Source: Methylobacterium isbiliense
GTDB taxonomy: Bacteria; Pseudomonadota; Alphaproteobacteria; Rhizobiales; Beijerinckiaceae
Reading direction: 5' to 3'
Assembly (NCBI RefSeq): GCF_022179325.1
Contig: NZ_BPQQ01000009.1
Coordinates: 23,954-87,953, forward strand
Length of the DNA: 64,000 bases
Part shown: positions 9,252 to 17,936 of the stretch, in pieces
Layout of the letters: the number at the start of each line of letters is the position of its first letter
Position numbering within the stretch: position 1 is the stretch's first letter
Made by a program: the position numbers and the translations under genes
Notes under the pieces: generated by a model
The model's input: the letters and a program-made list of their open reading frames with translations, nothing else
Database searches by the model: none
Told to the model about the DNA's origin: nothing

Positions 9252-9370
9252 CGGCGGGCATTCCCCAGGCGTTCTCTTCGTCGCATGGGTTCTGGCACAC
9301 GAAGCCTTACGCCGGCATTACGTGTGCGGCGCCGCGGCACGCCGCCGACGTCGATCGTCACCTTCGACGC

Positions 9371-10849
9371 CTACGCTTGGCTTGCGACGGCGACCTCGGG
9401 CGCCGGGGCCTCGACGGTGAACACCACTCCGCCCGGGCGATACGCGATCCGAGCCGTGCCGCCGAGCTCCATCGCCAGTGCCCGCTCGATCATGCGCGAG
9501 CCGAAGCCGTTCCGCTTCGGCTTCGCGACGGGTGGGCCGCCGATCTCCTCCCAGCGCAGCCAGAGGTGCGGTGGCTGCCGTCCCTCCACGATCCCCCAGT
9601 CGAGGACCACCCGGCCGGAATCGTTCGACAGGGCACCGTACTTCACCGCGTTCGTCGCCAGCTCGTGCAACGCCATCACGAACGCCAGGCTCGCCCGCGG
9701 CGACAGCCAGACCTCCGGACCGGCGACGGTGAAGCGCCTGGCGGCGCCGCTCCGGAACGGTTGCAAGGCCCGCTCGACGATCTCGCCCAGCGTCGCTCCT
9801 CCCCAATCCCCACGGATCAGGGCGTCGTGGGCCGCCGCCAGGGACGCGAGGCGTGCGTCGAGTGTCTCGCGCGCCTCGTCCAGGCCGCCCGCGTTGCGCA
9901 GCGTCTGGTGGGCGATGGACTGCATCGTCGCCATCGAGTTCTTGACCCGATGCGTGAGCTCGTCCGCCAGGAGGCGGCGGTGCTCTTCGCCGCGCTTGCG
10001 TTCCGTGACGTCGATGGACACCCCGGCCATGCTCAGAGGCTGGCCCTCCGGGTCGTAGAATGTCTGCCCGCGGACGTGCAGCCAGCGCTCCTCGCCGTTC
10101 GGCGTGCGAGCGCGGTACTCGATGTCGTAGTCTCCGCGCTCGGCGATCGAGGTTTGCACCGCCTCCTGCATCCGCTCCCGGTCGGCCGGCACGATGGCGG
10201 CGAGCAGCTCCTCGTACGGGAACGGCTCGCTCGCGCTCCGACCGAAGTTCTCCTTGCAGATGTCGGACGCCTCCAGCCGGCGGTCGGCGAGGTCGAGCGT
10301 CCAGGAGCCGATCCGGCCGGCCTTGAGGGCGAACCGCATGCGGTCATCGGTCCGGGCGAGCTCCGCCTTGCGCCGTGCGACCTCGTCCTCCAACGCGGCG
10401 AGCTCGCCTTGGAGGCGCACGAGCTTGTTCCGCTCCAGCGTGACGTCGAACTGCGAGGCGAAGAAGTAGGTCAGCGCACCGTCGCGGTCGAACACCGGCG
10501 AGACCAGCAGGCGGTTCCAGAAGACCTCGCCGTCCTTCTTGTGGTTGAGCAGCTCGATCTCGATGGGCACGCGCCGCTCGATGGCGTCCCGTATTCGGGC
10601 GACGTCGTAGGGGTTGGTCTCCGGACCCTGGAGGAAGCGGCAGTTCCGACCGAGGATCTCGTCGCGGGTGTAGCCGGTCAGCTTCGTGAAGGCCGCGTTG
10701 GCGAAGACGATGGGATTGTCGGGCCGGTTCGGGTCGGTGACGAGCATCGGCATCCGCGTCGCCCGCACGGCGGCCGCGAACGGGTCGGAGCTCGCGTCCG
10801 ACCGCGTCAGCTCCGCGTCGATGCGGTCGTGTTCCCGGTAGTCCGTCAC
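9371..10849 (-). CDS. LOV-PAS HWE histidine kinase (blue-light receptor type)
   Basis: 492 residues from a GTG at 10849; the start is uncertain because the frame is open further upstream. The N-terminal LOV domain carries the flavin-adduct motif GRNCRFLQG, with the photoactive Cys at residue 70. A coiled segment (about 140-165) leads to a second PAS domain (about 165-290). The kinase core has DELTHRVKNSMATMQ as phosphoacceptor, HELATNAVKYGALS as N box, WEE as the HWE-type motif and GFGSRMIERAL as G box. All catalytic elements are present. It should sense blue light through FMN and phosphorylate a separate response regulator. Confidence 0.93.
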   Translation of the reverse strand: MTDYREHDRIDAELTRSDASSDPFAAAVRATRMPMLVTDPNRPDNPIVFANAAFTKLTGYTRDEILGRNCRFLQGPETNPYDVARIRDAIERRVPIEIELLNHKKDGEVFWNRLLVSPVFDRDGALTYFFASQFDVTLERNKLVRLQGELAALEDEVARRKAELARTDDRMRFALKAGRIGSWTLDLADRRLEASDICKENFGRSASEPFPYEELLAAIVPADRERMQEAVQTSIAERGDYDIEYRARTPNGEERWLHVRGQTFYDPEGQPLSMAGVSIDVTERKRGEEHRRLLADELTHRVKNSMATMQSIAHQTLRNAGGLDEARETLDARLASLAAAHDALIRGDWGGATLGEIVERALQPFRSGAARRFTVAGPEVWLSPRASLAFVMALHELATNAVKYGALSNDSGRVVLDWGIVEGRQPPHLWLRWEEIGGPPVAKPKRNGFGSRMIERALAMELGGTARIAYRPGGVVFTVEAPAPEVAVASQA

Positions 10850-10966
10850 GTCACAGCCCGTCGGTGCCCGTACTCCGGGTCCCGGTTCCTGGCATGACCG
10901 TAGCACAGGTCCACGACTTGGCGGCAAGCGTGATCGATCGGTCGGGTCGGTGGTCAGACACGCCGT

Positions 10967-13384
10967 TCAGCCCAGGATGACCCGGAGCTTGTTCGCGAGC
11001 TCGTCGCGCCGGTAGGGCTTGCTGAGAAGCGGCAGGTCGGCCGGCACGCCCTGCTCGCCGAGCGCCGTGCCCGTGTAGCCGGAGGCGAGCAGCACTCGCA
11101 GGCCGGGGCGCAGGCGACGCGCCTCCACCGATAGCTGCACACCGTTCATGCCGCCGGGCATCACGACGTCCGAGAACATGATGTCGATCCGCTCCGGGCC
11201 GCCAAGCCGCTCCAGGGCCTGCTCGGCCTGCGTCGCGGTCAGCGTCCGGTAGCCGAGCTCGCCCAGGCTCTCGACGGCCATTTCCAGCACCGCCGGCTCA
11301 TCCTCGACCACCAGCACCACCTCGCCCGAAGCGGCGCGGCGCAGGGGCATAGGCCCGTCCGGTCGGTTCTGCGCCTCCTTCTCGACCGAGCGCGGCAGGT
11401 AGAGCTCGATGGACGTGCCGCGGCTGGCCTCGCTCTTGATCTGCGCGTGGCCGCCGGCCTGCCGCACGAAACCGTAGACTTGGCTGAGGCCGAGGCCGGT
11501 GCCCTTGCCGACGTCTTTCGTGGTGAAGAAAGGCTCGAACGCGCGGGCGAGCGTGGCGTCATCCATCCCGTGACCGGTGTCAGAGACCGAGACGAGCACG
11601 TAGGCCCCAGGCCGCAGGTCCGGCCGGTCCGCCGTCTCGTGCGGGTCGAGGTGCGCGTTGCAGGTCCTCACCGTCAGCGTCCCGCCGCCCGGCATCGCGT
11701 CGCGCGCGTTGACCGCGAGGTTGAGCACCGCGCTCTCGAACTGGCCGGGGTCGAGCCGCACCGGGTCGAGGCTGGCGTCGAGGTCGAGCCGGACCTCGAT
11801 GGTCTCGCCCACCGCGCGCTGGAGCAGGGCCCGGAAGTCCTTGAGCAGCCGGTTCGGGTTGACCGTCTCCGGCCGCAGCACCTGCCGGCGCGAGAAGGAC
11901 AGCAGCTTCTCGGTGACCTCGGCCCCGCGCTTGGCCGCCGTCATTGCCGAGGCCGCCAAGCGCTCCACGCGCTGTGCGTTGTCGGGCTTGCGCACGATCA
12001 TGTCGAGGTTGCCCACGATGACGGTGAGCAGGTTGTTGAAGTCGTGTGCCACGCCGCCCGTGAGCTGGCCGATGGCCTCCATCTTCTGGGCCTGGTTGAG
12101 CCGCTCCTCGGCCTCGTGCTGATGTGTGGTGTCCATGACGATGCCGGCCACTGTCCGGGCTTGATCGGCCTCGTCGCGGTAGGCCTTGCCCCGTACCGTG
12201 ATCCGTCGGATCGAGCCGTCGCCGGCGTGGCGGATGCGGCAGTTGAGGTCGAGGCGCCCGCTCCCGCCCACGCCTTCGAGCGCGGTCCGGACAGCGTCCC
12301 TGTCTTCCGGTACCACATGCCCAAGAAAGGTCTCGACGTCCCAGCTCTCGACCGGCTCACGGTAGCCGAAGATCGCGTCGTGCCGCGGGGTCCGGCGCGA
12401 GAAGCCGGTGCGCAGGTCGAGCTCCCAGTCGCCCATCTCGGCCGCTTCGAGCGCGAGGGCGAGGTTGTCGCGCGCCAGCTGCAGCTCCGCCCTTCGCGCC
12501 TCGCGCTCCTGTGCGGTGGCCTCGGCGCGGGCGTACAGGAAATCGACCTCGCGTAGGTAGACGCCCAGCAGGATGAAGCCCGCGACGAGCGCCTCCAGCC
12601 GCCCCGTGAACCAGCCGACCGTGCCGCGTGCCGCGCCCGGCAGCGTGATCATGTTGTCGAACACGAGCAGGAGCAGGGAGACGGCCAGCCAGAGCTGCAG
12701 GACGGTGCGCAGGCGCGTGGTCCAGCACAGCACTGCGAGGGCGAGAACCGTCAAGGCGACGACGGCCGGGCCGACGCCCGAGGTGGTCAGCAGCCAGTAG
12801 TCGTCGCCCTCGACGCACTTCGGCAGGAGGTGGACGTAACGCGTGACGACCACGGCCGTGAGCGCGGCCGCCGCGACCGTCGCGGCTATCGCGAGCAGGG
12901 CGACCGCGGCGGCGCGCGCCGGCGCGACCGTCCGGCTGCGCCCGTCGCCCTCCAGGATGGCGTAGGGCAACGCGCAGAGCGGCGGCCCGACATGCCAGAA
13001 CGTCCAGAGCCAGGTCGTGGTGTCGGGACCGGAGCCCAGGATGCGCCCCGGTGCGAGCACGTTGGGGAAGGATAGCATCTGCAGGAACACGACCAGCGTC
13101 ACGTAGAGGCTGCCGGTCCCGAGCACGAGCAGGGACGCCGAGCGGGTACGTCGGTACTGGGTGAGGAAGAGGAAGGTCGTCAGGCCGTAGACCACGACCA
13201 GGGCCGATTGGTAGACGGGCACGAAGCCCGGCATCGGCGGGATGGGCAGGTTCGCGAAAGGCAGGAGCGCCAGCGTGACCGCACCGGAGACGAGGCTGAC
13301 GAGGCCGGCGAGCAGACGCTGCCTCAAGCCGGCCCGGGCCGTGGCGAGGGTTTCAAGCGTCGGGTCGGCCGAGGTCGCGTGCAT
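10967..13384 (-). CDS. Membrane hybrid sensor histidine kinase (MASE-type, PAS, HisKA, receiver)
   Basis: 805 residues. The N-terminal third holds about eight hydrophobic segments (about 20-270), resembling a MASE4-type integral membrane sensor. A short coiled region, a PAS domain (about 300-415), the HisKA segment GGVAHDFNNLLTVI and a complete HATPase domain (NLAVNARDAMP, DTGHGM, GTGLGLSQVYG) follow. A C-terminal receiver carries the phosphoacceptor Asp in MFSDVVMPG. The ATG at 13384 has GGAG ten bases upstream. Signals could pass by internal phosphorelay; no separate output gene is adjacent. Confidence 0.93.
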   Translation of the reverse strand: MHATSADPTLETLATARAGLRQRLLAGLVSLVSGAVTLALLPFANLPIPPMPGFVPVYQSALVVVYGLTTFLFLTQYRRTRSASLLVLGTGSLYVTLVVFLQMLSFPNVLAPGRILGSGPDTTTWLWTFWHVGPPLCALPYAILEGDGRSRTVAPARAAAVALLAIAATVAAAALTAVVVTRYVHLLPKCVEGDDYWLLTTSGVGPAVVALTVLALAVLCWTTRLRTVLQLWLAVSLLLLVFDNMITLPGAARGTVGWFTGRLEALVAGFILLGVYLREVDFLYARAEATAQEREARRAELQLARDNLALALEAAEMGDWELDLRTGFSRRTPRHDAIFGYREPVESWDVETFLGHVVPEDRDAVRTALEGVGGSGRLDLNCRIRHAGDGSIRRITVRGKAYRDEADQARTVAGIVMDTTHQHEAEERLNQAQKMEAIGQLTGGVAHDFNNLLTVIVGNLDMIVRKPDNAQRVERLAASAMTAAKRGAEVTEKLLSFSRRQVLRPETVNPNRLLKDFRALLQRAVGETIEVRLDLDASLDPVRLDPGQFESAVLNLAVNARDAMPGGGTLTVRTCNAHLDPHETADRPDLRPGAYVLVSVSDTGHGMDDATLARAFEPFFTTKDVGKGTGLGLSQVYGFVRQAGGHAQIKSEASRGTSIELYLPRSVEKEAQNRPDGPMPLRRAASGEVVLVVEDEPAVLEMAVESLGELGYRTLTATQAEQALERLGGPERIDIMFSDVVMPGGMNGVQLSVEARRLRPGLRVLLASGYTGTALGEQGVPADLPLLSKPYRRDELANKLRVILG

Positions 13385-13692
13385 CGCCAGCTCCGTCCCG
13401 ATGCGCGATGGCCGACCAGCCGGCAACTCGCTCGCAAGGTCGAGGGGTTAGCATGGCTCCGGAGTGGGCGCCATTTGACGGGCTTCCGGGTGCGGATCAA
13501 CCGGGGGCTCGGCGGCGCCGTCGAGGTTCGGGAGCAGGTTCGCCGCGCGTTGCGGCGGCGGGCTGCTGCCGGTTCAGGGACGCCCGAGCGCGCGACCGGG
13601 TTTCGAGCCACGATCCCACCTGCGTAGCCGTCCGGGGAGACCGCGGGCGTCCTCCGAAGTTGTCGGTTGCGAACGTCCCATCGGAGATCCGG

Positions 13693-13938
13693 ATGCCGAA
13701 TCCCTTCTGTGCCGCGTTCCTGCTCGCCGTCGAGGCGCAGCGGGTCATCGAGTTGCGGCTGGTGCGCATCGCTTGGGGCGGGGCCGAGGCGCAGGCGGAG
13801 ATGGTGTCGATGGTCGGCGAGAAGATCGTGGCCGCGATGGAAGCCGCCAACACGCTGCTGGCCGGCGGCACCCACTGCCAAGTGGTCGCGCGATACCGGG
13901 AGCTGGTCGCGGCCAACGCACGGCGCCTGTCGGCCTGA
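13693..13938 (+). CDS. Small hypothetical protein
   Basis: 81 residues, mostly helical by appearance, rich in Ala, Val and Glu, with one central Trp-Gly-Gly. A GGAG lies just before the ATG at 13693. I do not recognise a family. The coding character (consistent GC third positions, natural residue mix) is better than in the opposing frames. It stands alone between the hybrid kinase and a receiver-domain remnant. Confidence 0.6.
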   Translation: MPNPFCAAFLLAVEAQRVIELRLVRIAWGGAEAQAEMVSMVGEKIVAAMEAANTLLAGGTHCQVVARYRELVAANARRLSA

Positions 13939-14077
13939 CACGTTGTAGCTCGCCGCGCCATTCCCGCGATCATGGGATCGCCGGTGCCGTCCAGCCGCCC
14001 GGCCCCGTACGAGGCCGGGACCGGCCGGGGACGAAACCTTTCGCCTCACGGGCCGCTCGCTGCAATGGTTCGACTGC

Positions 14078-14293
14078 TTGCGCCCGCCGCCTGCCGGCGG
14101 GATGAACGGGCGGCAGATGGCCGACGCCGAGCGCGAGCGCCGTCCGGGCCTGAAGGTCCTGTTCATCACCGGCTACGCCGAGAACGCGGCGGTCGGCTAC
14201 GGACACCTCAGCCCCGGCATGCAGGTCCTGACAAAGCCGTTCGCGATGGACGCGCTCGGCTCGCGGATCCGGGACCTCATCCACACGCCGTGA
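14078..14293 (+). pseudogene. C-terminal remnant of a response-regulator receiver domain
   Basis: The frame encodes GGMNGRQMAD, then VLFITGYAEN and VLTKPFAMDALGSRI. This is the second half of a CheY-like receiver as found at the end of hybrid kinases: the GM-G loop after the phosphoacceptor, the conserved Thr in ITGYA, and the conserved Lys-Pro. The first half, including the phosphorylated Asp, is missing, and no kinase precedes it. It is a truncated remnant with no expected receiver function. Confidence 0.7.
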
Positions 14294-14568
14294 GGGCGAC
14301 CGCCTCGGAACCCGGAGGCGTCCGGGGCCGCGGCATGGCCGCCGCCGGACAGGGCGGCGGGTCATCGTCGTCCCGGCGCCGGGGACGCACGTACCGGCCC
14401 AGGTTCGTCAGAGGGCGCGCACACCGACGCGGCAGGGGCGTGCCGACCGGCGCGGCCCTCGCCCCGGGCTCGGCGCCCCGGTCGAGTTCGGCCAGCGCGG
14501 ACTGCGCCGCATCGAGGGGGACCGGCTCGGCCCTGCTGCCGGTCAGGCAGCGCAGGCCGGGCGCGTTC

Positions 14569-14643
14569 TCAAGGGCGTTGGCGTCCGAGGCTGTTGTTGA
14601 GCGTGTTCCAGGTGCCGTCGAGGAAGATGGCGAGGCGCTTCAT
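14569..14643 (-). pseudogene. N-terminal remnant of a DUF2235 protein
   Basis: The start MKRLAIFLDGTWNTLNN is the hallmark beginning of DUF2235 alpha/beta hydrolases, a family that includes type VI secretion phospholipase effectors. The frame stops after 24 residues at 14569; full family members have several hundred residues. The rest is absent downstream, so this is a deletion scar. Confidence 0.65.
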
Positions 14644-14850
14644 GGCGGATACCCCCGGTATCGCGGGACGGAGACGTGAGGCGGTCCGGCCCGCCCCGGC
14701 GCAGCTCAACGTCGACGGTCCGGCGACGTTCCTGATGCGTTCCTGGGTGGGTCCGGCAACGGGCTCCAGCGGTCTATCCCCGTTATCCACACCCCTTCAC
14801 GCCGCATGCCGGAGGCCAAGCTGGGACGCTTGGCGGGACCCGGCCGTTGT

Positions 14851-14865
14851 GTTCCACTTTTGTTC
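14851..14865 (+). promoter_or_regulatory. LexA (SOS) box GTTC-N7-GTTC
   Basis: The direct repeat GTTC-CACTTTT-GTTC matches the LexA operator of Alphaproteobacteria exactly. It lies 21 bp upstream of the start of the truncated umuD-like gene, where a LexA site would control an SOS gene. Confidence 0.75.
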
Positions 14866-14886
14866 CGTTGGATTCGGATCGCGCGC

Positions 14887-15109
14887 ATGCAGGTCTCGGG
14901 CGTCATGGTCGGGTTGCCGACACCCATCCCCATCCTGGCGAAACCCGTGCGTGCCGGCTTCCCGAGCCCAGCCGACGACTTCGTCGAGGAGGAGATCGAC
15001 CTGCAGAGGCTGCTGATCGCCAACCGGCCGGCCACCTTCCTGGTGCGGGTTGCCGGCGACAGCATGATGCTCGCCCGCCTCTTCGACGGCGACCTCGGGG
15101 TGGTCGACC
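14887..15109 (+). pseudogene. umuD: umuD-like SOS mutagenesis gene, 3' truncated
   Basis: From the ATG at 14887 the product carries the UmuD/LexA-family S24 features: FPSPADDFVEEEIDL, the LLIANRPATFLVRV stretch and GDSM with the catalytic Ser. It runs to FDGDLGVVDR, after which homology stops at 15109. The segment with the catalytic Lys and the C-terminal strand is gone, replaced by sequence that encodes an amine oxidase on the other strand. An intact SOS box lies upstream. The product cannot be an active UmuD; no umuC follows. Confidence 0.75.
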
Positions 15110-15342
15110 GGGAAGCCGGATGCCTCGGCGATGCCGACCCAGGCGTTGCGGTCACCCGAGTGCAGCCATTCGCAGCCGAGGTCGAGCGGGTATCCCCCGA
15201 GATCCTGGGTGAACGCGCGTCCCCCGAGGCGCGACGAGGCCTCAAGCAGCAGCGCCGCCTTCCCCTGATCCGCGAGCCTCCGCGCCGCGCCGATGCCGGC
15301 GGCGCCTGCCCCCACGATGATGACGTCGTACTCGTTGTACAT
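15102..15342 (-). pseudogene. N-terminal fragment of an FAD-dependent amine oxidase
   Basis: Read from the ATG at 15342, the product begins YDVIIVGAGAAGIGAARRLA (GxGxxG dinucleotide fold), then LLLEASSRLGGRAFT and DLGCEWLHS, the FAD-binding start of flavin monoamine oxidases. Homology ends at about residue 80, at the junction with the umuD fragment. The remaining 350 or so residues expected for the family are missing. Confidence 0.75.
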
Positions 15343-15458
15343 GCGCCGAAGGTGAGATCGAGCATCGCGCGGGACAAGCGGCAGGGCTTGCAGGGACCAG
15401 CATCGTTCCAGGCGTTTAGGCGCTGGGCCGGCCATCCATCCAGTGGACGATCCTGGCT

Positions 15459-15694
15459 TCAGCCTGCTTTGCAGGCACCGCGGACCGTCACAGCCCTGAG
15501 CCCCGGCAGGATCTCCGACGGCGTCAGGGGGCCCTGCTCGACGGGGAGCTCGGCTATCTCCTGCATGACGCCGTCCCAGAACTCCTCGACGCGGAACTGG
15601 TCGAACTGGTTCTCGACCTGCGCCAGGCGGATCTGAACGTGGCGGCCTCGTCATCAGCGGCCTGGACTTGGGCAGCGAGCGCGGCGTTCCTAGC
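15459..15694 (-). pseudogene. Unidentified protein fragment with a probable frameshift
   Basis: On the minus strand one frame reads AALAAQVQAADDEAATF and the adjoining frame continues IRLAQVENQFDQFRVEEF and a natural-looking C-terminus that stops at 15459. The two join if one base is changed near 15636. The upstream end is cut by stops at about 15695. I do not recognise the family. It sits in the run of gene remnants between 13.9 and 17 kb. Confidence 0.3.
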
Positions 15695-16041
15695 CTAAAG
15701 ATCTTGTGGCCTCTTGGCTCGACCACTCCGCGCAGAGACCGCTTGCGAGCGAAGAGCGGCCATTCCAGCGGCTGTGGCAGAAGGTCCGGAAGTGGCGCAC
15801 AGCAGAACCATCAGCGTGCGAACTCCTGACCCCTTGCGGACATTCAAGCGTGCCGGCCCAGAGGTCTGCTCAGTAGGAGGAAGCGGACCTAGCAGCGGCG
15901 GCCACGACATCAGGAGGTTGTGCTACATTAAACGTGGCTTCGCGAGGTGAAGATCATCCCGTCCTTCCCTCGTCGCGCCGGCATGGCCGACCGGTCCCGC
16001 GATGGTATCGGCGCCCCCGTCCTGATGCCGGTCGGCGTCCG
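15695..16041 (+). other. Intergenic stretch without a recognised gene
   Basis: About 350 bp between two degraded genes. Base composition is somewhat lower in GC than the neighbours (for example around 15910-15935). I see no convincing ORF, RNA or transposon end in it. Confidence 0.3.
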
Positions 16042-16905
16042 GTGAGGGTGGGCGCTCTCACCCCCGAGGAGGTCCATGGCGCCGCCTTGCTCGGCGACCG
16101 CTACGAGGCGCACCTCGCCCTCCTCTCCTCCGACCCGACGCGGGGCCGCGACGCGGAGCTGGCCCACAGCCGGGGGGAGCTTCTCGCCGCCGGACGCGAG
16201 TGCCTCTACCTCGGGCTGCCCACCGTCGGGTCGAACACGGCCGCCGTGCTGCGCTAAGCCGCCCGCCAGGGCTTCCTCGGCGACCCGCTCCTCGTGATCG
16301 GGCCCGAGGCGCCGATCACCTACGGGCTGGCCGCCGGCTCGCGGATCGGACAGGCCTTTCCTGCCGGCGCGCCGCTCGAATTGGTCGCCGGACCGGAGGA
16401 CGCCGACACGGCGGCGTTCGACGTCCTCATGACCTTTTGCGGGAGTCCGTACCGGGCATCCCGCGGCAGGGCCGGCCCGGTCAGAAACCCGGCCGGCCAC
16501 GAGGTGCGCCTGCACCGGCCCGACCTGGGGGCGGAGCCCGAGGGAGCGGAATGGCTTCTCGGCGGCCAGACCGTCGCCCGCGTCGTGGTCTCCGTCGAGG
16601 GGATCCCCGCCCAGATCGTCGCGCCGGAACCGCGGACCTTCGCCCTGCGCAAGCTCTGGCTGGCCCGGCGGACCGGCCGTGACCCGGCGGATCGCGAGCG
16701 CGACGCCCGTGATGGCGCGACACTGCTCGAAGCGCTGGCGGCGGGAATGCCTGGCTTTCCCCTGCACGAGGGCTTCGCGGGCGCGCTCCCCGGCCCCCTG
16801 CGGGAGGTCTTCGACCGCTGGCAGGCAAGGCGGCAACATCCCGCGCCTTCCCCGGCGCGGGACCTCGATATCCCGTCCTCGTCCGTTGCCGCGCCGAGGA
16901 CGTGA
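16042..16905 (+). pseudogene. NTP_transf_8 (GSU2403-like) nucleotidyltransferase-fold gene with an ochre stop
   Basis: Two pieces in the same frame are separated only by a TAA at 16255-16257. The first (from a GTG at about 16042) has LGLPTVGSNTAAVLR. The second has LLVIGPEAPITYGLAAGS, HEVRLHRPD and EPRTFALRKLWLARR followed by a C-terminal helical block. That pattern fits the GSU2403/NTP_transf_8 nucleotidyltransferase-fold family. A single C-to-A change in a Tyr codon (TAC) would explain the stop. Re-initiation at an internal start (about 16294) could still give a 203-residue product, without the N-terminal part. Confidence 0.6.
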
Positions 16906-16923
16906 ACGCTCCGTCGGGCCGCC

Positions 16924-17142
16924 CTAGCCGCGCCGGGTCATGTTCATGGACATGCCCTCGCAGCAGCAGCCGCCCTTCTTCCCCTTCGTGGCGCCTTGGT
17001 TCATGGCCATGCCGCCCTTCATGCCGGGCTTGCCGCACATCATGGCGCCCTTGCCCTTGCCGCCGCCGCAGCAGGACATCGCCATCGCCGGGGACGCCGC
17101 CAGCAGCAGCAGGGCGGCCGAAGCCAGTGCGATTTGCTTCAT
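16924..17142 (-). CDS. Secreted Cys/Met/Lys-rich small protein, possible metal binder
   Basis: 72 residues. A signal peptide with a hydrophobic core ends at SPAMA (about residue 21). The mature part is dominated by Met, Gly, Lys and Cys (SCCGGGKGK, MMCGKPGMKGG, GGCCCEGMSMNM), a composition suited to binding soft metals such as copper. The ATG at 17142 has GAGGAG upstream. It follows the DUF4396 gene on the same strand after 44 bp. Metal binding is inference from composition and context. Confidence 0.8.
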   Translation of the reverse strand: MKQIALASAALLLLAASPAMAMSCCGGGKGKGAMMCGKPGMKGGMAMNQGATKGKKGGCCCEGMSMNMTRRG

Positions 17143-17186
17143 GGTCTTTACTCCTCGCTTGAATGGGACACCGGAGGGGGTGCCCC

Positions 17187-17936
17187 TCACATCCGCTCCT
17201 TGATACCGGAGCCGACGAGCCACCAGTTCACCGGGTAGCTGGTCAGGAACCCCGCGACCATGGCGAGCTGCATGGCGAACCAGAACTCGACCGAGTGAAC
17301 CGGCGCCCGCTGCCCGGCCAGGCGCGGGAAGAGCCAGAACTGCACCAGCGCCATCAGGCCGTACATCCCCACCTGCCAGGCGATCAGCGACAGGGTGTCG
17401 GCCTTGAGGGCAGCCACCAGGCCCTCGCCTGGCGAAAGGCCCCGCATCGGCACGATGGCGTAATACTGGAACACGATCCCGAGCGCGTAGGCGAAGACGA
17501 AGTCCAGCGCCCACACGGCGTACATCTTCTCCTCGAAGGCCCACTGCCAGCCGAACCAGACCGCCACCGCCGGAACCAGGAAGGCCAGCCACTCGGCGGC
17601 GACGTCGCCCAGCATGCAGCCGCTGCCGCAGTGGAGCGCGCCCTTGCCCACCATCACCGGGAACGGCGTGCCGGTCATGTTCGGCGGCTCCTCGCCCCGC
17701 TCCTTCGCGTGGTGGTGCGCCTCCATCGTCGCGAGGCGGCCGTAGCGGAAGTAGGCCCAGACCACGGCCACCGACCCGAATAGGGCGCTGACTGGCCAGA
17801 CCACGTTCATCACGGTCATGTGCTGTGGGTGCCGGACCACCTCCACCGACAGCAGCAGCGCGCAGGCGGCCCCCAGCAGCAGCGCGGCAATCGAGACGGC
17901 ATGGAGCCAGCCCGGGGCGGCGAAGGCGGCGCTCAA
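17187..17936 (-). CDS. DUF4396 integral membrane protein
   Basis: 249 residues from a TTG at 17936 that overlaps the TGA of the upstream gene (TTGA). Several transmembrane segments are visible. The central part has His-rich MEAHHHAKERGE, then ALHCGSGCMLGD with two Cys, and FWFAMQLAMVAGFLTSYPVNWWL near the end. These are features of DUF4396 proteins, often found next to copper or thiol genes. The biochemical function is unknown. The ORF is open much further upstream, but that part is the shadow of the glutaredoxin gene. Confidence 0.8.
   Translation of the reverse strand: MSAAFAAPGWLHAVSIAALLLGAACALLLSVEVVRHPQHMTVMNVVWPVSALFGSVAVVWAYFRYGRLATMEAHHHAKERGEEPPNMTGTPFPVMVGKGALHCGSGCMLGDVAAEWLAFLVPAVAVWFGWQWAFEEKMYAVWALDFVFAYALGIVFQYYAIVPMRGLSPGEGLVAALKADTLSLIAWQVGMYGLMALVQFWLFPRLAGQRAPVHSVEFWFAMQLAMVAGFLTSYPVNWWLVGSGIKERM

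Noticed and set aside
7650-10058. 802-residue plus-strand ORF over the diguanylate cyclase and LOV kinase genes
   Set aside because: It is the antisense shadow of two clear minus-strand genes. The product is Arg/Ala/His-rich without any domain.
15928-16839. 303-residue minus-strand ORF opposite the nucleotidyltransferase-fold pseudogene
   Set aside because: The plus-strand reading has family motifs on both sides of the stop codon; the minus-strand reading has none.
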